From Pseudomonas sp. ML2-2023-3 (GTDB taxonomy: Bacteria > Pseudomonadota > Gammaproteobacteria > Pseudomonadales > Pseudomonadaceae): a stretch of DNA of 64,000 nucleotides. A program made the position numbers and the translations under genes. The DNA is taken from contig NZ_CP146345.1 of NCBI RefSeq assembly GCF_037055275.1, forward strand, positions 31,683 to 95,682, read 5' to 3'. Positions 26,266-35,258 of the stretch are shown here, one piece after another. Numbering within the stretch: position 1 is the stretch's first letter; the number at the start of each line of letters is the position of its first letter. The notes beneath the pieces are model-generated. The model was not told where the DNA came from. It made no database searches and was given only the letters and a program-made list of their open reading frames with translations.

Positions 26266-26279
26266 GTACGAACTCATAG

Positions 26280-26576
26280 TCAAGCCGGGAGGCTGACAAA
26301 AACTGGGAAGTTAACCGCCGAAGCGCAAACTTCAGCACTTTCGTCGCAATCCCAGCAACCGCGATCATCGTCCCATGCGACAGGACTAATACACCCTGCA
26401 GTTTCCATTTCTACTTCACCAGCTTCGTTCAATGTCACGGCATAGACTTCACCATCTTCGAGGAAGATGGCCCCGCCGTCAGGCAGACGTAGCGCCTTGC
26501 CCGGTTGGCTATGGAGCACGGCGGTGTAAGCCGAATACATCGCATCAAAGGTCAGATGTTTAGGTGATAGGTTCAT
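26280..26576 (-). CDS. hypothetical protein, 98 aa
   Basis: ATG 26576 (MNLSPKHLTF). Acidic and cysteine-containing (CWDCDESAEVC), with no membrane segment. It is convergent to the integrase gene, ending 15 bases from it. Probably a plasmid accessory gene; family unknown. Confidence 0.55.
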   Translation of the reverse strand: MNLSPKHLTFDAMYSAYTAVLHSQPGKALRLPDGGAIFLEDGEVYAVTLNEAGEVEMETAGCISPVAWDDDRGCWDCDESAEVCASAVNFPVFVSLPA

Positions 26577-26608
26577 AGCTTTTTTCCTTGGTCAGCTTGT
26601 CACTGTTA

Positions 26609-26788
26609 CTACCTAATTTCTGAGAGCACCTTGCGGGCAGTATCAGTTGCGTCCAATCCCTTTACCCAAGATTGCTGTATGTGAAAGGTCTGGGCTTCCA
26701 CCACGCCTGATGCGTCTGAATAGCTGATCTCCATTGATTCAGCGAGCTGCTGGACAACAGCCGTTTCCCATTCGGAATAATTATTCAT
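26609..26788 (-). CDS. hypothetical small helical protein, 59 aa
   Basis: ATG 26788 (MNNYSEW) is preceded by GGAGAAGG, so the longer form from 26812 is rejected. Composition (TAVVQQLAESMEISYSDASGVVEAQ) resembles small pseudomonad accessory proteins of unknown function. It is upstream of the 98-residue gene on the same strand (32-base gap). Confidence 0.5.
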   Translation of the reverse strand: MNNYSEWETAVVQQLAESMEISYSDASGVVEAQTFHIQQSWVKGLDATDTARKVLSEIR

Positions 26789-26877
26789 CGCCTTCTCCAT
26801 CTTTGAACACACCTTCGCTGCAATCGTCGAGAAGGACCGGCGACTATCAATCCCGGCCCTGCCCTTGCTGTATGTGG

Positions 26878-27150
26878 TTAAGAAGCTGGCTGCTTGTCAC
26901 AGGCCCAACTGCCGAGCGCCCAGTTGGTGTTCGCTCCGTCAGGTACCACTGCCAGCTCAAGCGAGCAGACAGCTTGCCCTGGGGCTTTGGTAGTTGCTGT
27001 AGCTGTGTACAAATCCTGCTTGGTGATTGTCACGTCTACTACAGAAGCATCGACACCGTAGAACTGGGAAGCGAAGGAGGCAGCGGTCGACGCTGGCGTG
27101 CTCTCGTTTGGAGCTTGTGCATGAGCAGCTTGCGCGGTAGCTGTAACGAC
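26878..27150 (-). pseudogene. C-terminal remnant of an exported protein, cut by an IS-like end
   Basis: The open frame reaches 27255, but its first part is repeat DNA of the array at 27149-27304. The credible part starts about 27150 with ATAQAAHAQAPNE, which looks like the end of a signal peptide (cleavage after AHA). It then continues as a 75-residue mature domain (DVTITKQDLYTATATTKAPG). The N-terminus was apparently replaced when the repeat-bearing element landed here. Confidence 0.45.
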
Positions 27151-27304
27151 CTGCAAACGAAAACGTTCCGACCTGCAATCAGCGCCGTTTTCGACCAGGA
27201 TTAACTGCGACTGTCCGGCCCGGCAAACCAGCGTTAGCTGCGAATGAACCTGCATTGATCCACACCGACCTGCATTCCATCGTCGCCAACCAGCATTAAC
27301 TGCA
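27149..27304. repeat. array of short repeats resembling a transposase-binding terminal array
   Basis: ACCAGNNTTANCTGC occurs three times (27194, 27227, 27289) and ACCTGCA four times (about 27149, 27167, 27248, 27266). Multiple terminal repeats like this are known in IS21-type and Tn7/Tn5053-type ends. No transposase gene for such an element is present, so it is a relic. Confidence 0.5.
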
Positions 27305-27439
27305 AGTCAGAGGATCTTGTGGGTAGGGATCACAGGTTTCGACGCAGACTTAATGCCATGTTTACCAACGAGCGGATTCCCCGGAATTTTTGTCACATTA
27401 TGAGCTTGATGAATCCTTTGCATGTCTTAAATTAAATAA

Positions 27440-27507
27440 CGGGTTAAGTGACAATTTTTGACGGCCAGAGCTTTCCGACTCAAACTGTCACATAATCGAA
27501 CGTATAC
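27440..27507. other. probable res site of the Tn402-type module
   Basis: GTGACAATTTTTGAC and CTGTCACATAATCG, then GTATACGTGAC, lie directly upstream of the resolvase. They have the short inverted GTGAC/GTCAC elements expected for a serine resolvase site. The upstream tniA-tniB-tniQ genes are missing. Confidence 0.5.
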
Positions 27508-28146
27508 GTGACGGGTGAAAAGGTGCTGATCGGCTACATGCGGGTATCGAAGGCGGACGGATCCCAGTCCACCAATTTGCAACGCGATGCGCTCATCGCC
27601 GCTGGTGTGAGCCTTGCGCACCTTTACGAGGATCTGGCCTCGGGCAGGCGCGATGATCGCCCAGGGTTGGCTGCTTGCCTGAAGGCGCTTCGTGAAGGGG
27701 ACACGCTGATCGTGTGGAAGCTCGATCGGCTTGGCCGTGATCTGCGCCACCTGATCAACACCGTGCACGACCTAACTGCGCGTAGCGTGGGCCTGAAGGT
27801 CCTGACCGGTCACGGTGCGGCGGTCGACACGACGACTGCCGCCGGCAAGCTTGTGTTCGGTATTTTTGCCGCGCTGGCCGAGTTCGAGCGTGAGTTGATT
27901 TCCGAGCGAACAGTCGCTGGACTTATCTCGGCGCGCGCTCGCGGCAGGAAAGGGGGGCGCCCCTTCAAGATGACCGCCGCCAAGCTACGCCTGGCGATGG
28001 CCAGCATGGGGCAACCGGAAACCAAGGTGGGCGATCTCTGCGAAGAACTCGGGATTACCCGGCAGACGCTCTACCGGCACGTGTCGCCCAAGGGCGAACT
28101 GCGGCCAGACGGCGTAAAGCTGCTCTCCCTCGGTTCAGCCGCATAA
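27508..28146 (+). CDS. tniR: serine resolvase TniR (TniC) of a Tn402-type integron module, 212 aa
   Basis: N-terminal resolvase domain with catalytic Ser in YMRVSKADGSQ, WKLDRLGR, and FAALAEFERELISERT. A C-terminal HTH follows (KVGDLCEELGITRQTLYRH). A downstream GTG at 27523 is the alternative start. Tn402 carries this gene between the cassettes and the tniABQ genes; here the latter are gone, leaving a truncated module. The role is cointegrate resolution at the adjoining res. Confidence 0.75.
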   Translation: MTGEKVLIGYMRVSKADGSQSTNLQRDALIAAGVSLAHLYEDLASGRRDDRPGLAACLKALREGDTLIVWKLDRLGRDLRHLINTVHDLTARSVGLKVLTGHGAAVDTTTAAGKLVFGIFAALAEFERELISERTVAGLISARARGRKGGRPFKMTAAKLRLAMASMGQPETKVGDLCEELGITRQTLYRHVSPKGELRPDGVKLLSLGSAA

Positions 28147-28242
28147 ATGGAGGCGACCTGGAACGGGGCGCTGTTCAGTGCGGCAACGATCCGATTACCG
28201 GTGTCGACCCAGAGCAGCCGTAGAGCTTTTGGGAAAGCTGTC

Positions 28243-28341
28243 GTTCAACGTTTGACGTGAGGGGCCGCCGTAGCGGCGAAGCCGCGAAGGGAACCCGCAA
28301 GCGCAGCTTGTGGGCGGTCCCTCTCGACGGAATGGTTAGAT
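28243..28341 (-). repeat. attC site of the qac cassette (third cassette)
   Basis: Core GTTAGAT at 28335-28341 and partner core GTTCAAC (28243-28249 on the plus strand) flank a GC-rich imperfect inverted repeat. It follows the stop of the SMR gene on the minus strand. Confidence 0.75.
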
Positions 28342-28350
28342 GCGACCGTT

Positions 28351-28683
28351 TTAGTGAACACTTGCCTTAGATAGCAAGTTGAGCACAGCAACGCCGCTGA
28401 TAATGAAGCCGACACCAACAAATCCCCACATATCTAGTTTTTGACCATGCAAAACCCATGCAATCGCAGTGACCAAGACGATCCCGAGGCCCGACCAAAC
28501 TGCGTAGGCGATTCCAACAGGAATCGATTTGAGTGTCAGCGACAGGAAATAAAAAGCAGCAGCGTATCCCGCTACGACGATAAAAGACGGTACTAACCTA
28601 GTAAAGCCCTCACTAGACTTGAGCGCAGAGGTTGCAATGACCTCAGAAATAATGGCCGTAGCCATAAATAACCAATTTTTCAA
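28351..28683 (-). CDS. SMR-family quaternary-ammonium efflux pump (qac cassette), 110 aa
   Basis: Starts at TTG 28683 (GGAG seven bases upstream), giving exactly the 110 residues of QacE-type proteins; the longer frame is shadow of the previous attC. Four hydrophobic helices and the conserved glutamate of SMR pumps in [15 protein letters not shown] (residue 13) are present, with YAVWSGLG and LHGQKLD. Closest in my memory to the QacE/QacF group but not identical, so no specific symbol is given. Probable substrates: disinfectants and cationic dyes. Confidence 0.85.
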   Translation of the reverse strand: MKNWLFMATAIISEVIATSALKSSEGFTRLVPSFIVVAGYAAAFYFLSLTLKSIPVGIAYAVWSGLGIVLVTAIAWVLHGQKLDMWGFVGVGFIISGVAVLNLLSKASVH

Positions 28684-28779
28684 AATATTTCTCCATGGAG
28701 TTCCGCGAAGAAATTTTAGGTTCGATTTAAGAAAAAAAACAGTCTTGTTGCTGGCCGAAATTTGTGCGCACAGCAAAGC

Positions 28780-28869
28780 ATCTAACGCCCGCGGTAAGCT
28801 GCGCCGGAGCGAAGCGGAGGGTACCAACAGGCGGAGCCTGTTGGCGTCAGCTTGACCAAACAGTTAGGC
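28780..28869 (-). repeat. attC site of the cupin cassette (second cassette)
   Basis: Core GTTAGAT (revcomp at 28780-28786) and GTTAGGC (28863-28869) enclose an imperfect inverted repeat with arms CCAACAGGC / GCCTGTTGG. Separates the qac and cupin cassettes. Confidence 0.75.
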
Positions 28870-28905
28870 TGGGGAGCGGAGGCAGCTTGTTGCACTTGAT
28901 ATCCC

Positions 28906-29265
28906 CTATGTTTTTGCTGATAGCGGTTCATAACCAGCATCCAAAGGCGCAACCACTGAAATGAACCGAAGTGGGCCAACGCTGGTGCAAAGAACACCGT
29001 GCACCTGCCCTTTGTTTGCAACTACGATATCCCCCGGAACAATTGCAACGGTGTTGCCTTGCTCGTCAATTTGATATTGACCTTCCCCTGAAAGGATGGT
29101 CCATGTATCTTGTCCGTCGGGGTGAATATGTGGCGCAATAGTTTGGCCGGGCTCCACATGCCAAGCCACGATAACTGAATGCGAAGATTCAACAACAGAC
29201 CGTATTGGTTCTTTCTCGGCTGGCTGCATGAATTCATGGGACTTATACACGCGGTGAGTGCTCAT
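28906..29265 (-). CDS. cupin-domain protein (second integron cassette), 119 aa
   Basis: ATG 29265 (MSTHRVYKSHEF). Cupin motif 1 appears as HVEPGQTIAPHIHPDGQDTWTILSGEGQ, with metal-binding His residues and a Glu/Gln-type partner; motif 2 is GDIVVANKGQVHGV. A small metal-binding beta-barrel of unknown substrate. It lies between two attC sites on the minus strand, so it is a gene cassette expressed from the integron promoter. Confidence 0.8.
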   Translation of the reverse strand: MSTHRVYKSHEFMQPAEKEPIRSVVESSHSVIVAWHVEPGQTIAPHIHPDGQDTWTILSGEGQYQIDEQGNTVAIVPGDIVVANKGQVHGVLCTSVGPLRFISVVAPLDAGYEPLSAKT

Positions 29266-29318
29266 TTTTTGCTCCGCAAATGCAAGCCTTTGGGCAGCAA
29301 GATTCGCGCCGCCCAAAA

Positions 29319-29394
29319 GTCTAACGTTTGGTTAAGGGGCGGGCTTTAGCCCGTCCCGGCGAGCACAGCGAGCGATTTGAACCAATTGTTAGAA
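29319..29394 (-). repeat. attC site of the first cassette
   Basis: GTCTAAC (29319-29325) and GTTAGA (29388-29393) bound an inverted structure with GGGCGGGC / GCCCGTCC arms. It overlaps the stop codon of the first cassette gene. Confidence 0.75.
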
Positions 29395-29940
29395 ATTTTT
29401 CACAAGTCGGATATCTATTTCGCGTTCGACGTACTCCCACTCCTTTGATGAACGTAACTGTGCCAATAGTTTGTTAAATAAGGCAGTATGCTCCGGGGCG
29501 AACTCGAACCAAGTTAAGAAATCGAACGGTTCACCGAGATCACGAGAATGATGCAGTTGTCTTGCGATTTCTGGAAGATAAGCCAGCCCAATCTCTGTGT
29601 GGTGTGACTGTGCTTCAAAAATATTGCGCCGTTCCTCTTGCGACATGGCCCACCACTCTGGACTTTTCTTTATTGGAATGAGCGCTGCACATGATGACGT
29701 AGGACGATTTAAGTCTTCCTGCTTTGCACGAAGTTGATTGATCTCCTGCCGTTCAGCGTACCGTACATTGCTTGTAAAGCCTTGAAGTGTCCAGGTGCCA
29801 CGTTCGACCAAATTGATTGAGGGCATATTAACGACATTGACCCTTTGCACCATTTCAAGAGGCATGCCAATGACGGTTTCACAGCTTGTGACTCGCCATG
29901 AACCTTCGGAACCGCCAATGAATGAATAATGATTGTTCAT
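29389..29940 (-). CDS. chlorite-dismutase-fold protein (first integron cassette), 183 aa
   Basis: The C-terminal part carries a Cld-like pattern: KSPEWWAMSQEERRNIFEAQ with a later SHHTEIGLAYLPEIARQLHHS and FDFLTWFEFAPEHTALFNKLL. This matches the dimeric beta-barrel of chlorite-dismutase and EfeB/DyP relatives. Histidines in the HH pair may bind heme but the proximal His is not certain from sequence. Adjacent to attI1, it is the most strongly expressed cassette. Oxidant (hypochlorite/chlorite or peroxide) detoxification is a reasonable inference and fits the island at 35-48 kb. Confidence 0.6.
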   Translation of the reverse strand: MNNHYSFIGGSEGSWRVTSCETVIGMPLEMVQRVNVVNMPSINLVERGTWTLQGFTSNVRYAERQEINQLRAKQEDLNRPTSSCAALIPIKKSPEWWAMSQEERRNIFEAQSHHTEIGLAYLPEIARQLHHSRDLGEPFDFLTWFEFAPEHTALFNKLLAQLRSSKEWEYVEREIDIRLVKNF

Positions 29941-30080
29941 GTGATGGGTGCCCTAAATGTCTAACTTTGTTTTAGGGCGACTGCCCTGCTGCGTAACATC
30001 GTTGCTGCTCCATAACATCAAACATCGACCCACGGCGTAACGCGCTTGCTGCTTGGATGCCCGAGGCATAGACTGTACAA
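29941..30080 (-). other. attI1 recombination site
   Basis: The 5' conserved segment between intI1 and the first cassette, with the G|TTAGAC crossover core near 29955-29965 (minus strand), as in class 1 integrons. Confidence 0.85.
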
Positions 30081-30100
30081 AAAAACAGTCATAACAAGCC

Positions 30101-31114
30101 ATGAAAACCGCCACTGCGCCGTTACCACCGCTGCGTTCGGTCAAGGTTCTGGACCAGTTGCGTGAGCGCATACGCTACTTGCATTATAGCTTACGAACCG
30201 AACAGGCTTATGTCAACTGGGTTCGTGCCTTCATCCGTTTCCACGGTGTGCGTCACCCGGCAACCTTGGGCAGCAGCGAAGTCGAGGCATTTCTGTCCTG
30301 GCTGGCGAACGAGCGCAAGGTTTCGGTCTCCACGCATCGTCAGGCATTGGCGGCCTTGCTGTTCTTCTACGGCAAGGTGCTGTGCACGGATCTGCCCTGG
30401 CTTCAGGAGATCGGAAGACCTCGGCCGTCGCGGCGCTTGCCGGTGGTGCTGACCCCGGATGAAGTGGTTCGCATCCTCGGTTTTCTGGAAGGCGAGCATC
30501 GTTTGTTCGCCCAGCTTCTGTATGGAACGGGCATGCGGATCAGTGAGGGTTTGCAACTGCGGGTCAAGGATCTGGATTTCGATCACGGCACGATCATCGT
30601 GCGGGAGGGCAAGGGCTCCAAGGATCGGGCCTTGATGTTACCCGAGAGCTTGGCACCCAGCCTGCGCGAGCAGCTGTCGCGTGCACGGGCATGGTGGCTG
30701 AAGGACCAGGCCGAGGGCCGCAGCGGCGTTGCGCTTCCCGACGCCCTTGAGCGGAAGTATCCGCGCGCCGGGCATTCCTGGCCGTGGTTCTGGGTTTTTG
30801 CGCAGCACACGCATTCGACCGATCCACGGAGCGGTGTCGTGCGTCGCCATCACATGTATGACCAGACCTTTCAGCGCGCCTTCAAACGTGCCGTAGAACA
30901 AGCAGGCATCACGAAGCCCGCCACACCGCACACCCTCCGCCACTCGTTCGCGACGGCCTTGCTCCGCAGCGGTTACGACATTCGAACCGTGCAGGATCTG
31001 CTCGGCCATTCCGACGTCTCTACGACGATGATTTACACGCATGTGCTGAAAGTTGGCGGTGCCGGAGTGCGCTCACCGCTTGATGCGCTGCCGCCCCTCA
31101 CTAGTGAGAGGTAG
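30101..31114 (+). CDS. intI1: class 1 integron integrase IntI1, 337 aa
   Basis: Full-length tyrosine recombinase of the IntI1 type: start [14 protein letters not shown], catalytic [48 protein letters not shown]. The IntI-specific insert ([15 protein letters not shown]) is present. Residues 32 and 39 are Arg and Asn. It is divergent to the cassettes, as standard. It catalyses attI x attC cassette capture, and the embedded Pc promoter drives the cassettes. Confidence 0.97.
   Translation: MKTATAPLPPLRSVKVLDQLRERIRYLHYSLRTEQAYVNWVRAFIRFHGVRHPATLGSSEVEAFLSWLANERKVSVSTHRQALAALLFFYGKVLCTDLPWLQEIGRPRPSRRLPVVLTPDEVVRILGFLEGEHRLFAQLLYGTGMRISEGLQLRVKDLDFDHGTIIVREGKGSKDRALMLPESLAPSLREQLSRARAWWLKDQAEGRSGVALPDALERKYPRAGHSWPWFWVFAQHTHSTDPRSGVVRRHHMYDQTFQRAFKRAVEQAGITKPATPHTLRHSFATALLRSGYDIRTVQDLLGHSDVSTTMIYTHVLKVGGAGVRSPLDALPPLTSER
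30188..30216 (-). promoter_or_regulatory. integron cassette promoter Pc, PcH2 type
   Basis: On the minus strand, TTGACA (30211-30216), 17-base spacer, TAAGCT (30188-30193), lying within intI1. In the usual naming this pair is PcH2, of intermediate strength, consistent with IntI1 residues R32 and N39. No TGN extension at the -10. Confidence 0.85.
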
Positions 31115-31268
31115 GGCAGCGCAAGTCAATCCTGGCGGATTCACTACCCCTGCGCGAAGGCCATCGGTGCCGCATCGAACGGCCGGTTGCGGAAAGTCCT
31201 CCCTGCGTCCGCTGATGGCCGGCAGCAGCCCGTCGTTGCCTGATGGATCCAACCCCTCCGCTGCTATA

Positions 31269-31316
31269 GTGCAGTCGGCTTCTGACGTTCAGTGCAGCCG
31301 TCTTCTGAAAACGACA
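31269..31316. repeat. IRi, terminal inverted repeat of the Tn402-type integron
   Basis: The 25-bp IRi (31292-31316) is followed inward by a second imperfect copy (31269-31291), exactly the common class 1 integron left boundary. It abuts the Tn3-type tnpR region, a favoured res-site target for Tn402-type insertion. The partner IRt is not seen. Confidence 0.85.
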
Positions 31317-31406
31317 CTACCTGTGCAACACCCCCTCAAAAATGTACGGAAAACTCTATCGCTATTCACTATTATGCGGAAACCTGTTTTTGATGGTTAT
31401 CCGCCT

Positions 31407-32009
31407 ATGTTGGTTGGCTACATGCGCGTGTCGTCGGACTCCGACCGCCAGAGCACGGACTTGCAGCGCGACGCGCTGCTCGCCGCCGGCGTCGATCCGC
31501 GTCACCTGTTTGAGGATCGTGCCTCTGGCGCGAAGGATGACCGTGCCGGCTTGGCGCGGGCGCTTGAGTTCGTTCGAGCCGGCGATGTGCTGGTGGTGTG
31601 GAAACTCGACCGGCTCGGTCGCTCGCTGTCGCACCTGCTCGCCATTGTGACTTCGCTCAAGGACAAGCGGGTGGCGTTCCGCTCGCTGACAGAGAACCTG
31701 GACACTACGACGCCCTCGGGCGAATTCCTGTTCCAGGTGTTCGGTGCGCTCGCGCAGTACGAGCGCGCCTTGATTCAGGAGCGCGTCGTCGCGGGCTTGG
31801 CCGCCGCACGCAAACGCGGCCGGATCGGCGGCCGGCCGCAGGCGATCACTGGTGAGAAGCTGGACGCCATCGTCGCCGCGCTCGATGGCGGCATGTCTAA
31901 GGCGGCGGTGTGCCGCAACTTCAATGTCAAGCGCACTACGTTGATCGAAACATTGACGCGAGCAGGTTGGCGTGGTGCGGGAAGGACGGTCGATGAGCAA
32001 CAAGAATAA
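31407..32009 (+). CDS. tnpR: Tn3-family resolvase TnpR, 200 aa
   Basis: ATG 31407 (MLVGYMRVSSDSDRQ). Serine recombinase hallmarks: catalytic Ser in RVSSDSDRQS, WKLDRLGRSLS, FGALAQYERALIQER, and a C-terminal HTH (MSKAAVCRNFNVKRTTLIETL). It overlaps the tnpA start by 17 bases. The frame is open upstream to 31053, but the upstream part is integron IRi sequence, so that extension is rejected. Confidence 0.9.
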   Translation: MLVGYMRVSSDSDRQSTDLQRDALLAAGVDPRHLFEDRASGAKDDRAGLARALEFVRAGDVLVVWKLDRLGRSLSHLLAIVTSLKDKRVAFRSLTENLDTTTPSGEFLFQVFGALAQYERALIQERVVAGLAAARKRGRIGGRPQAITGEKLDAIVAALDGGMSKAAVCRNFNVKRTTLIETLTRAGWRGAGRTVDEQQE

Positions 32010-35000
32010 GCTACTCACCGTCTTTTCTGACGCAGAGCAGGAAGCCTTGTACGGCCTACCGGACTTCGACGATGCTCAGCGGCTGGAATACCTGGCGTTG
32101 ACCGAATCTGAACTGGCGTTCGCCAGCAGCCGGCCTAGCCTGCAGGCCCAAGTCTATTGCGTCTTGCAGATCGGCTACTTCAAGGCCAAGCATGCTTTCT
32201 TCCGCTTCGATTGGCATGAGGTCGAGGACGATTGCGCCTTCGTGCTGAGTCGCTATTTCCACGGCGAAGCGTTCGAACGCAAGGCGATCACCAAGCATGA
32301 GCACTACAGCCAGAGGGGTCAGATCGCCGAACTGTTCGGCTACCGGTCGTGGGCGGCTAGCTTCCTGCCGCAACTGGCACAGCAGGCTGAACAGATCGTG
32401 CGGCGCGACGTAATGCCAGGATTCGTGGCCGCCGAACTGATCGTTTGGCTCAGCGAGCACAAAATCATCCGGCCCGGCCACACCACCTTACAAGAGCTGG
32501 TCAGTGAAGCCCTGTCCACCGAACGCAGGCGCTTGGGCGGCTTGCTGGCAGAAGTGTTGGACGAATCGGCCAAAGCTGCGCTGGGCCAGCTCCTGGTGCG
32601 TGACGACACCCTGTCTCAACTGGCAGCGCTCAAGCAGGACGCTAAAGATTTCGGCTGGCGTCAGATGGCAGGGGAGCGCGAGAAGCGCGCCACGCTGAAG
32701 TCCTTGCACGGGATCGCCAAGGCGCTGCTGCCCAAGCTCGGCATCTCGCAGCAGAACCTGCTGTACTACGCGAGCCTGGCGAACTTCTATACCGTCCATG
32801 ACCTGCGCCACCTGAAGGCGGAGCAGACCCGGCTCTACCTGCTGTGCTATGCCTGGGTACGTTACCGGCAGCTCACCGACAACCTGGTCGACGCGATGGC
32901 CTTCCACATGAAAAAACTTGAGGACGAGAGCCGCACGGGTGCGAAACAGTCCTTTGTCGCCGAACAGCTGCGACGCCATCAGGAAACGCCGCAGGTTGGC
33001 CGCCTGCTGTCGCTGTACGTGGACGACAGCGTGGCCGATCCGACGCCGTTCGGCGAGGTGCGCCAACGCGCCTACAAAATCATGTCCAGGGAATTGCTGC
33101 AAAACACGGCGCAGCGCATGAGCGTCAAGCCACTGAACAAACTGGCGCTGCACTGGCAGGCGGTGGACGGCCTGGCCGAACGCATTCGACGCCATCTACG
33201 GCCGCTGTACGTCGCGCTCGACTTCGCCGGCACGGCCCCCGATAACCCATGGCTCGCGGCGCTGACTTGGGCCAAGAGCGTGTTCGCCAAGCAGCAGCGC
33301 CTATCACAACGGCCACTCGACGAATGTCCGGCGGCAACGCTGCCGAAACGCTTGCGTCCGTACCTGCTAATGTTCGATGCCGAAGGCACGCCGACAGGCC
33401 TGCATGCCGATCGTTACGAATTCTGGCTTTACCGTCAGGTCAGGAAACGCTTCCAGGCGGGCGAGCTCTACATTGACGATAGCTTGCAGCACCGGCATTT
33501 GTCCGACGAGTTGGTTTCGATGGACGAGAAAGCCGCCGTGCTCGCGCAGATGGACATCCCCTTCCTGCGGCAGCCGGTCAGTGCCCAGCTCGATGCACTG
33601 GCGACCGAGTTGCGTGCGCAATGGGTGGCGTTCAATCGCGAGCTGAAACAGGGCAAGCTGACGCACCTGGAATACGACAAGGACACGCAGAGACTGACCT
33701 GGCGCAAGCCCAAGGGGGAGAACCAGAAGGCGCGCGAGCAAGCTCTCTACGAGCAACTGCCATACTGCGATGTCGCCGACGTGTTTCGCTTCGTCAACGG
33801 CCAGTGCCAGTTCCTGTCGGCGCTGACACCATTGCAGCCACGCTATGCGAAGAAGGTAGCCGACGCCGACAGTCTGATGGCGGTGATCATTGCCCAAGCC
33901 ATGAACCACGGCAACCAGGTTATGGCACGTACCAGCGACATCCCGTACCACGTCCTGGAGAGTACCTACCAGCAGTACCTGCGCCAGGCGACGCTACATG
34001 TGGCCAACGATTGCATCAGCAACGCCATCGCCGCACTGCCGATCTTCCCGCATTACTCGTTCGACCTCGATTCGTTGTACGGTGCCGTTGATGGGCAGAA
34101 ATTCGGCGTCGAGCGACCAACTGTGAAGGCGCGCTACTCGCGCAAATATTTCGGCCGCGGCAAGGGCGTCGTCGCCTACACGCTGCTGTGCAATCACGTG
34201 CCGTTGAACGGCTACCTGATAGGCGCACACGAGTACGAGGCTCACCACGTGTTCGACATCTGGTACCGCAACACGTCGGACATCGTGCCGAGCGCGATCA
34301 CCGGCGACATGCACAGCATCAACAAGGCCAACTTCGCCATCCTGCACTGGTTCGGACTTCGTTTCGAGCCGCGCTTCACCGACCTCGACGACCAGTTGCA
34401 GGAGCTGTATTGCGCCGATGATCTGGCATTGTACGAGAAATGCCTGATCCGGCCGGCTGGCCAGATCGACCGGCAACTCATCGTCGGTGAGAAGGCGAAC
34501 ATCGACCGAATCGTCGCCACACTGGGCCTGAAGGAAATGACGCAGGGCACGCTGATCCGCAAGCTGTGCACCTATACGGCGCCGAACCCGACGCGGCGCG
34601 CAATCTTCGAGTTCGACAAGCTCATCCGCAGTATCTACACACTGCGCTACCTGCGCGACCCGCAACTGGAGCGTAATGTTCACCGCTCGCAGAACCGCAT
34701 TGAGTCCTATCACCAGCTACGCTCGACCATCGCCCAAGTCGGTGGGAAGAAGGAATTGACCGGCCGCACCGACATCGAAATCGAGATCAGCAACCAGTGC
34801 GCCAGGCTGATCGGCAACGCGATCATCTTCTACAACTCGGCGATCCTGTCCCTGCTGCTGACGAAGTACGAGGCAGCTGGCAATGCCAAGGCGCTGGCGT
34901 TGATCACGCAGATGTCGCCAGCGGCCTGGCGGCACATCCTGCTGAACGGGCATTACACCTTCCAGACTGACGGCAAGTTCATCGACCTGGATGCGCTCGT

Positions 35001-35022
35001 GGCGGGACTGGAGCTGGGCTGA
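31993..35022 (+). CDS. tnpA: Tn3-family transposase TnpA, 1009 aa
   Basis: ATG 31993 (MSNKNKLLTVF). Full length for Tn3-family transposases (about 1000 residues) with no frameshift seen. The DDE-type catalytic domain occupies the last third: GAVDGQKFGV, then ITGDMHSINKANFAIL, ending with NRIESYHQLRSTIAQVGG. I think of the Tn163/Tn5044-type branch, low certainty. The left inverted repeat of this transposon is missing; the integron occupies that side. Confidence 0.93.
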   Translation: MSNKNKLLTVFSDAEQEALYGLPDFDDAQRLEYLALTESELAFASSRPSLQAQVYCVLQIGYFKAKHAFFRFDWHEVEDDCAFVLSRYFHGEAFERKAITKHEHYSQRGQIAELFGYRSWAASFLPQLAQQAEQIVRRDVMPGFVAAELIVWLSEHKIIRPGHTTLQELVSEALSTERRRLGGLLAEVLDESAKAALGQLLVRDDTLSQLAALKQDAKDFGWRQMAGEREKRATLKSLHGIAKALLPKLGISQQNLLYYASLANFYTVHDLRHLKAEQTRLYLLCYAWVRYRQLTDNLVDAMAFHMKKLEDESRTGAKQSFVAEQLRRHQETPQVGRLLSLYVDDSVADPTPFGEVRQRAYKIMSRELLQNTAQRMSVKPLNKLALHWQAVDGLAERIRRHLRPLYVALDFAGTAPDNPWLAALTWAKSVFAKQQRLSQRPLDECPAATLPKRLRPYLLMFDAEGTPTGLHADRYEFWLYRQVRKRFQAGELYIDDSLQHRHLSDELVSMDEKAAVLAQMDIPFLRQPVSAQLDALATELRAQWVAFNRELKQGKLTHLEYDKDTQRLTWRKPKGENQKAREQALYEQLPYCDVADVFRFVNGQCQFLSALTPLQPRYAKKVADADSLMAVIIAQAMNHGNQVMARTSDIPYHVLESTYQQYLRQATLHVANDCISNAIAALPIFPHYSFDLDSLYGAVDGQKFGVERPTVKARYSRKYFGRGKGVVAYTLLCNHVPLNGYLIGAHEYEAHHVFDIWYRNTSDIVPSAITGDMHSINKANFAILHWFGLRFEPRFTDLDDQLQELYCADDLALYEKCLIRPAGQIDRQLIVGEKANIDRIVATLGLKEMTQGTLIRKLCTYTAPNPTRRAIFEFDKLIRSIYTLRYLRDPQLERNVHRSQNRIESYHQLRSTIAQVGGKKELTGRTDIEIEISNQCARLIGNAIIFYNSAILSLLLTKYEAAGNAKALALITQMSPAAWRHILLNGHYTFQTDGKFIDLDALVAGLELG

Positions 35023-35054
35023 CGGAAATTTCTGGGATTCCGGCGTACAACCCC
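35020..35054. repeat. right terminal inverted repeat of the Tn3-family element
   Basis: Read from the outside (minus strand), the sequence starts GGGGTTGTACGCCGG and runs inward to the tnpA stop, as in Tn3-family ends. The next five bases, GTAAA (35055-35059), would be the target duplication. No left partner was found. Confidence 0.6.
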
Positions 35055-35258
35055 GTAAAATAGAAGAGTGAGCACTTGATTTGCTGGTGCTTTCAAACAA
35101 CGGTGTTGTTTTTTTAACAGCCGAACTGGAAAGGGAGGCTGAGCTGCTCAGTGATCACTTTATCCGTTGGCTGATTTACGCCGGCATGTTCGCTACAGGC
35201 ACTGAACGACAACGCAGATGGTATGGTCTGTGCGTTCTGACTCGTCAAGGATCGGCCA

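Noticed and set aside
31053..31406. upstream extension of tnpR
   Set aside because: Covers the intI1 end and the IRi; homology starts at MLVGYMRV.
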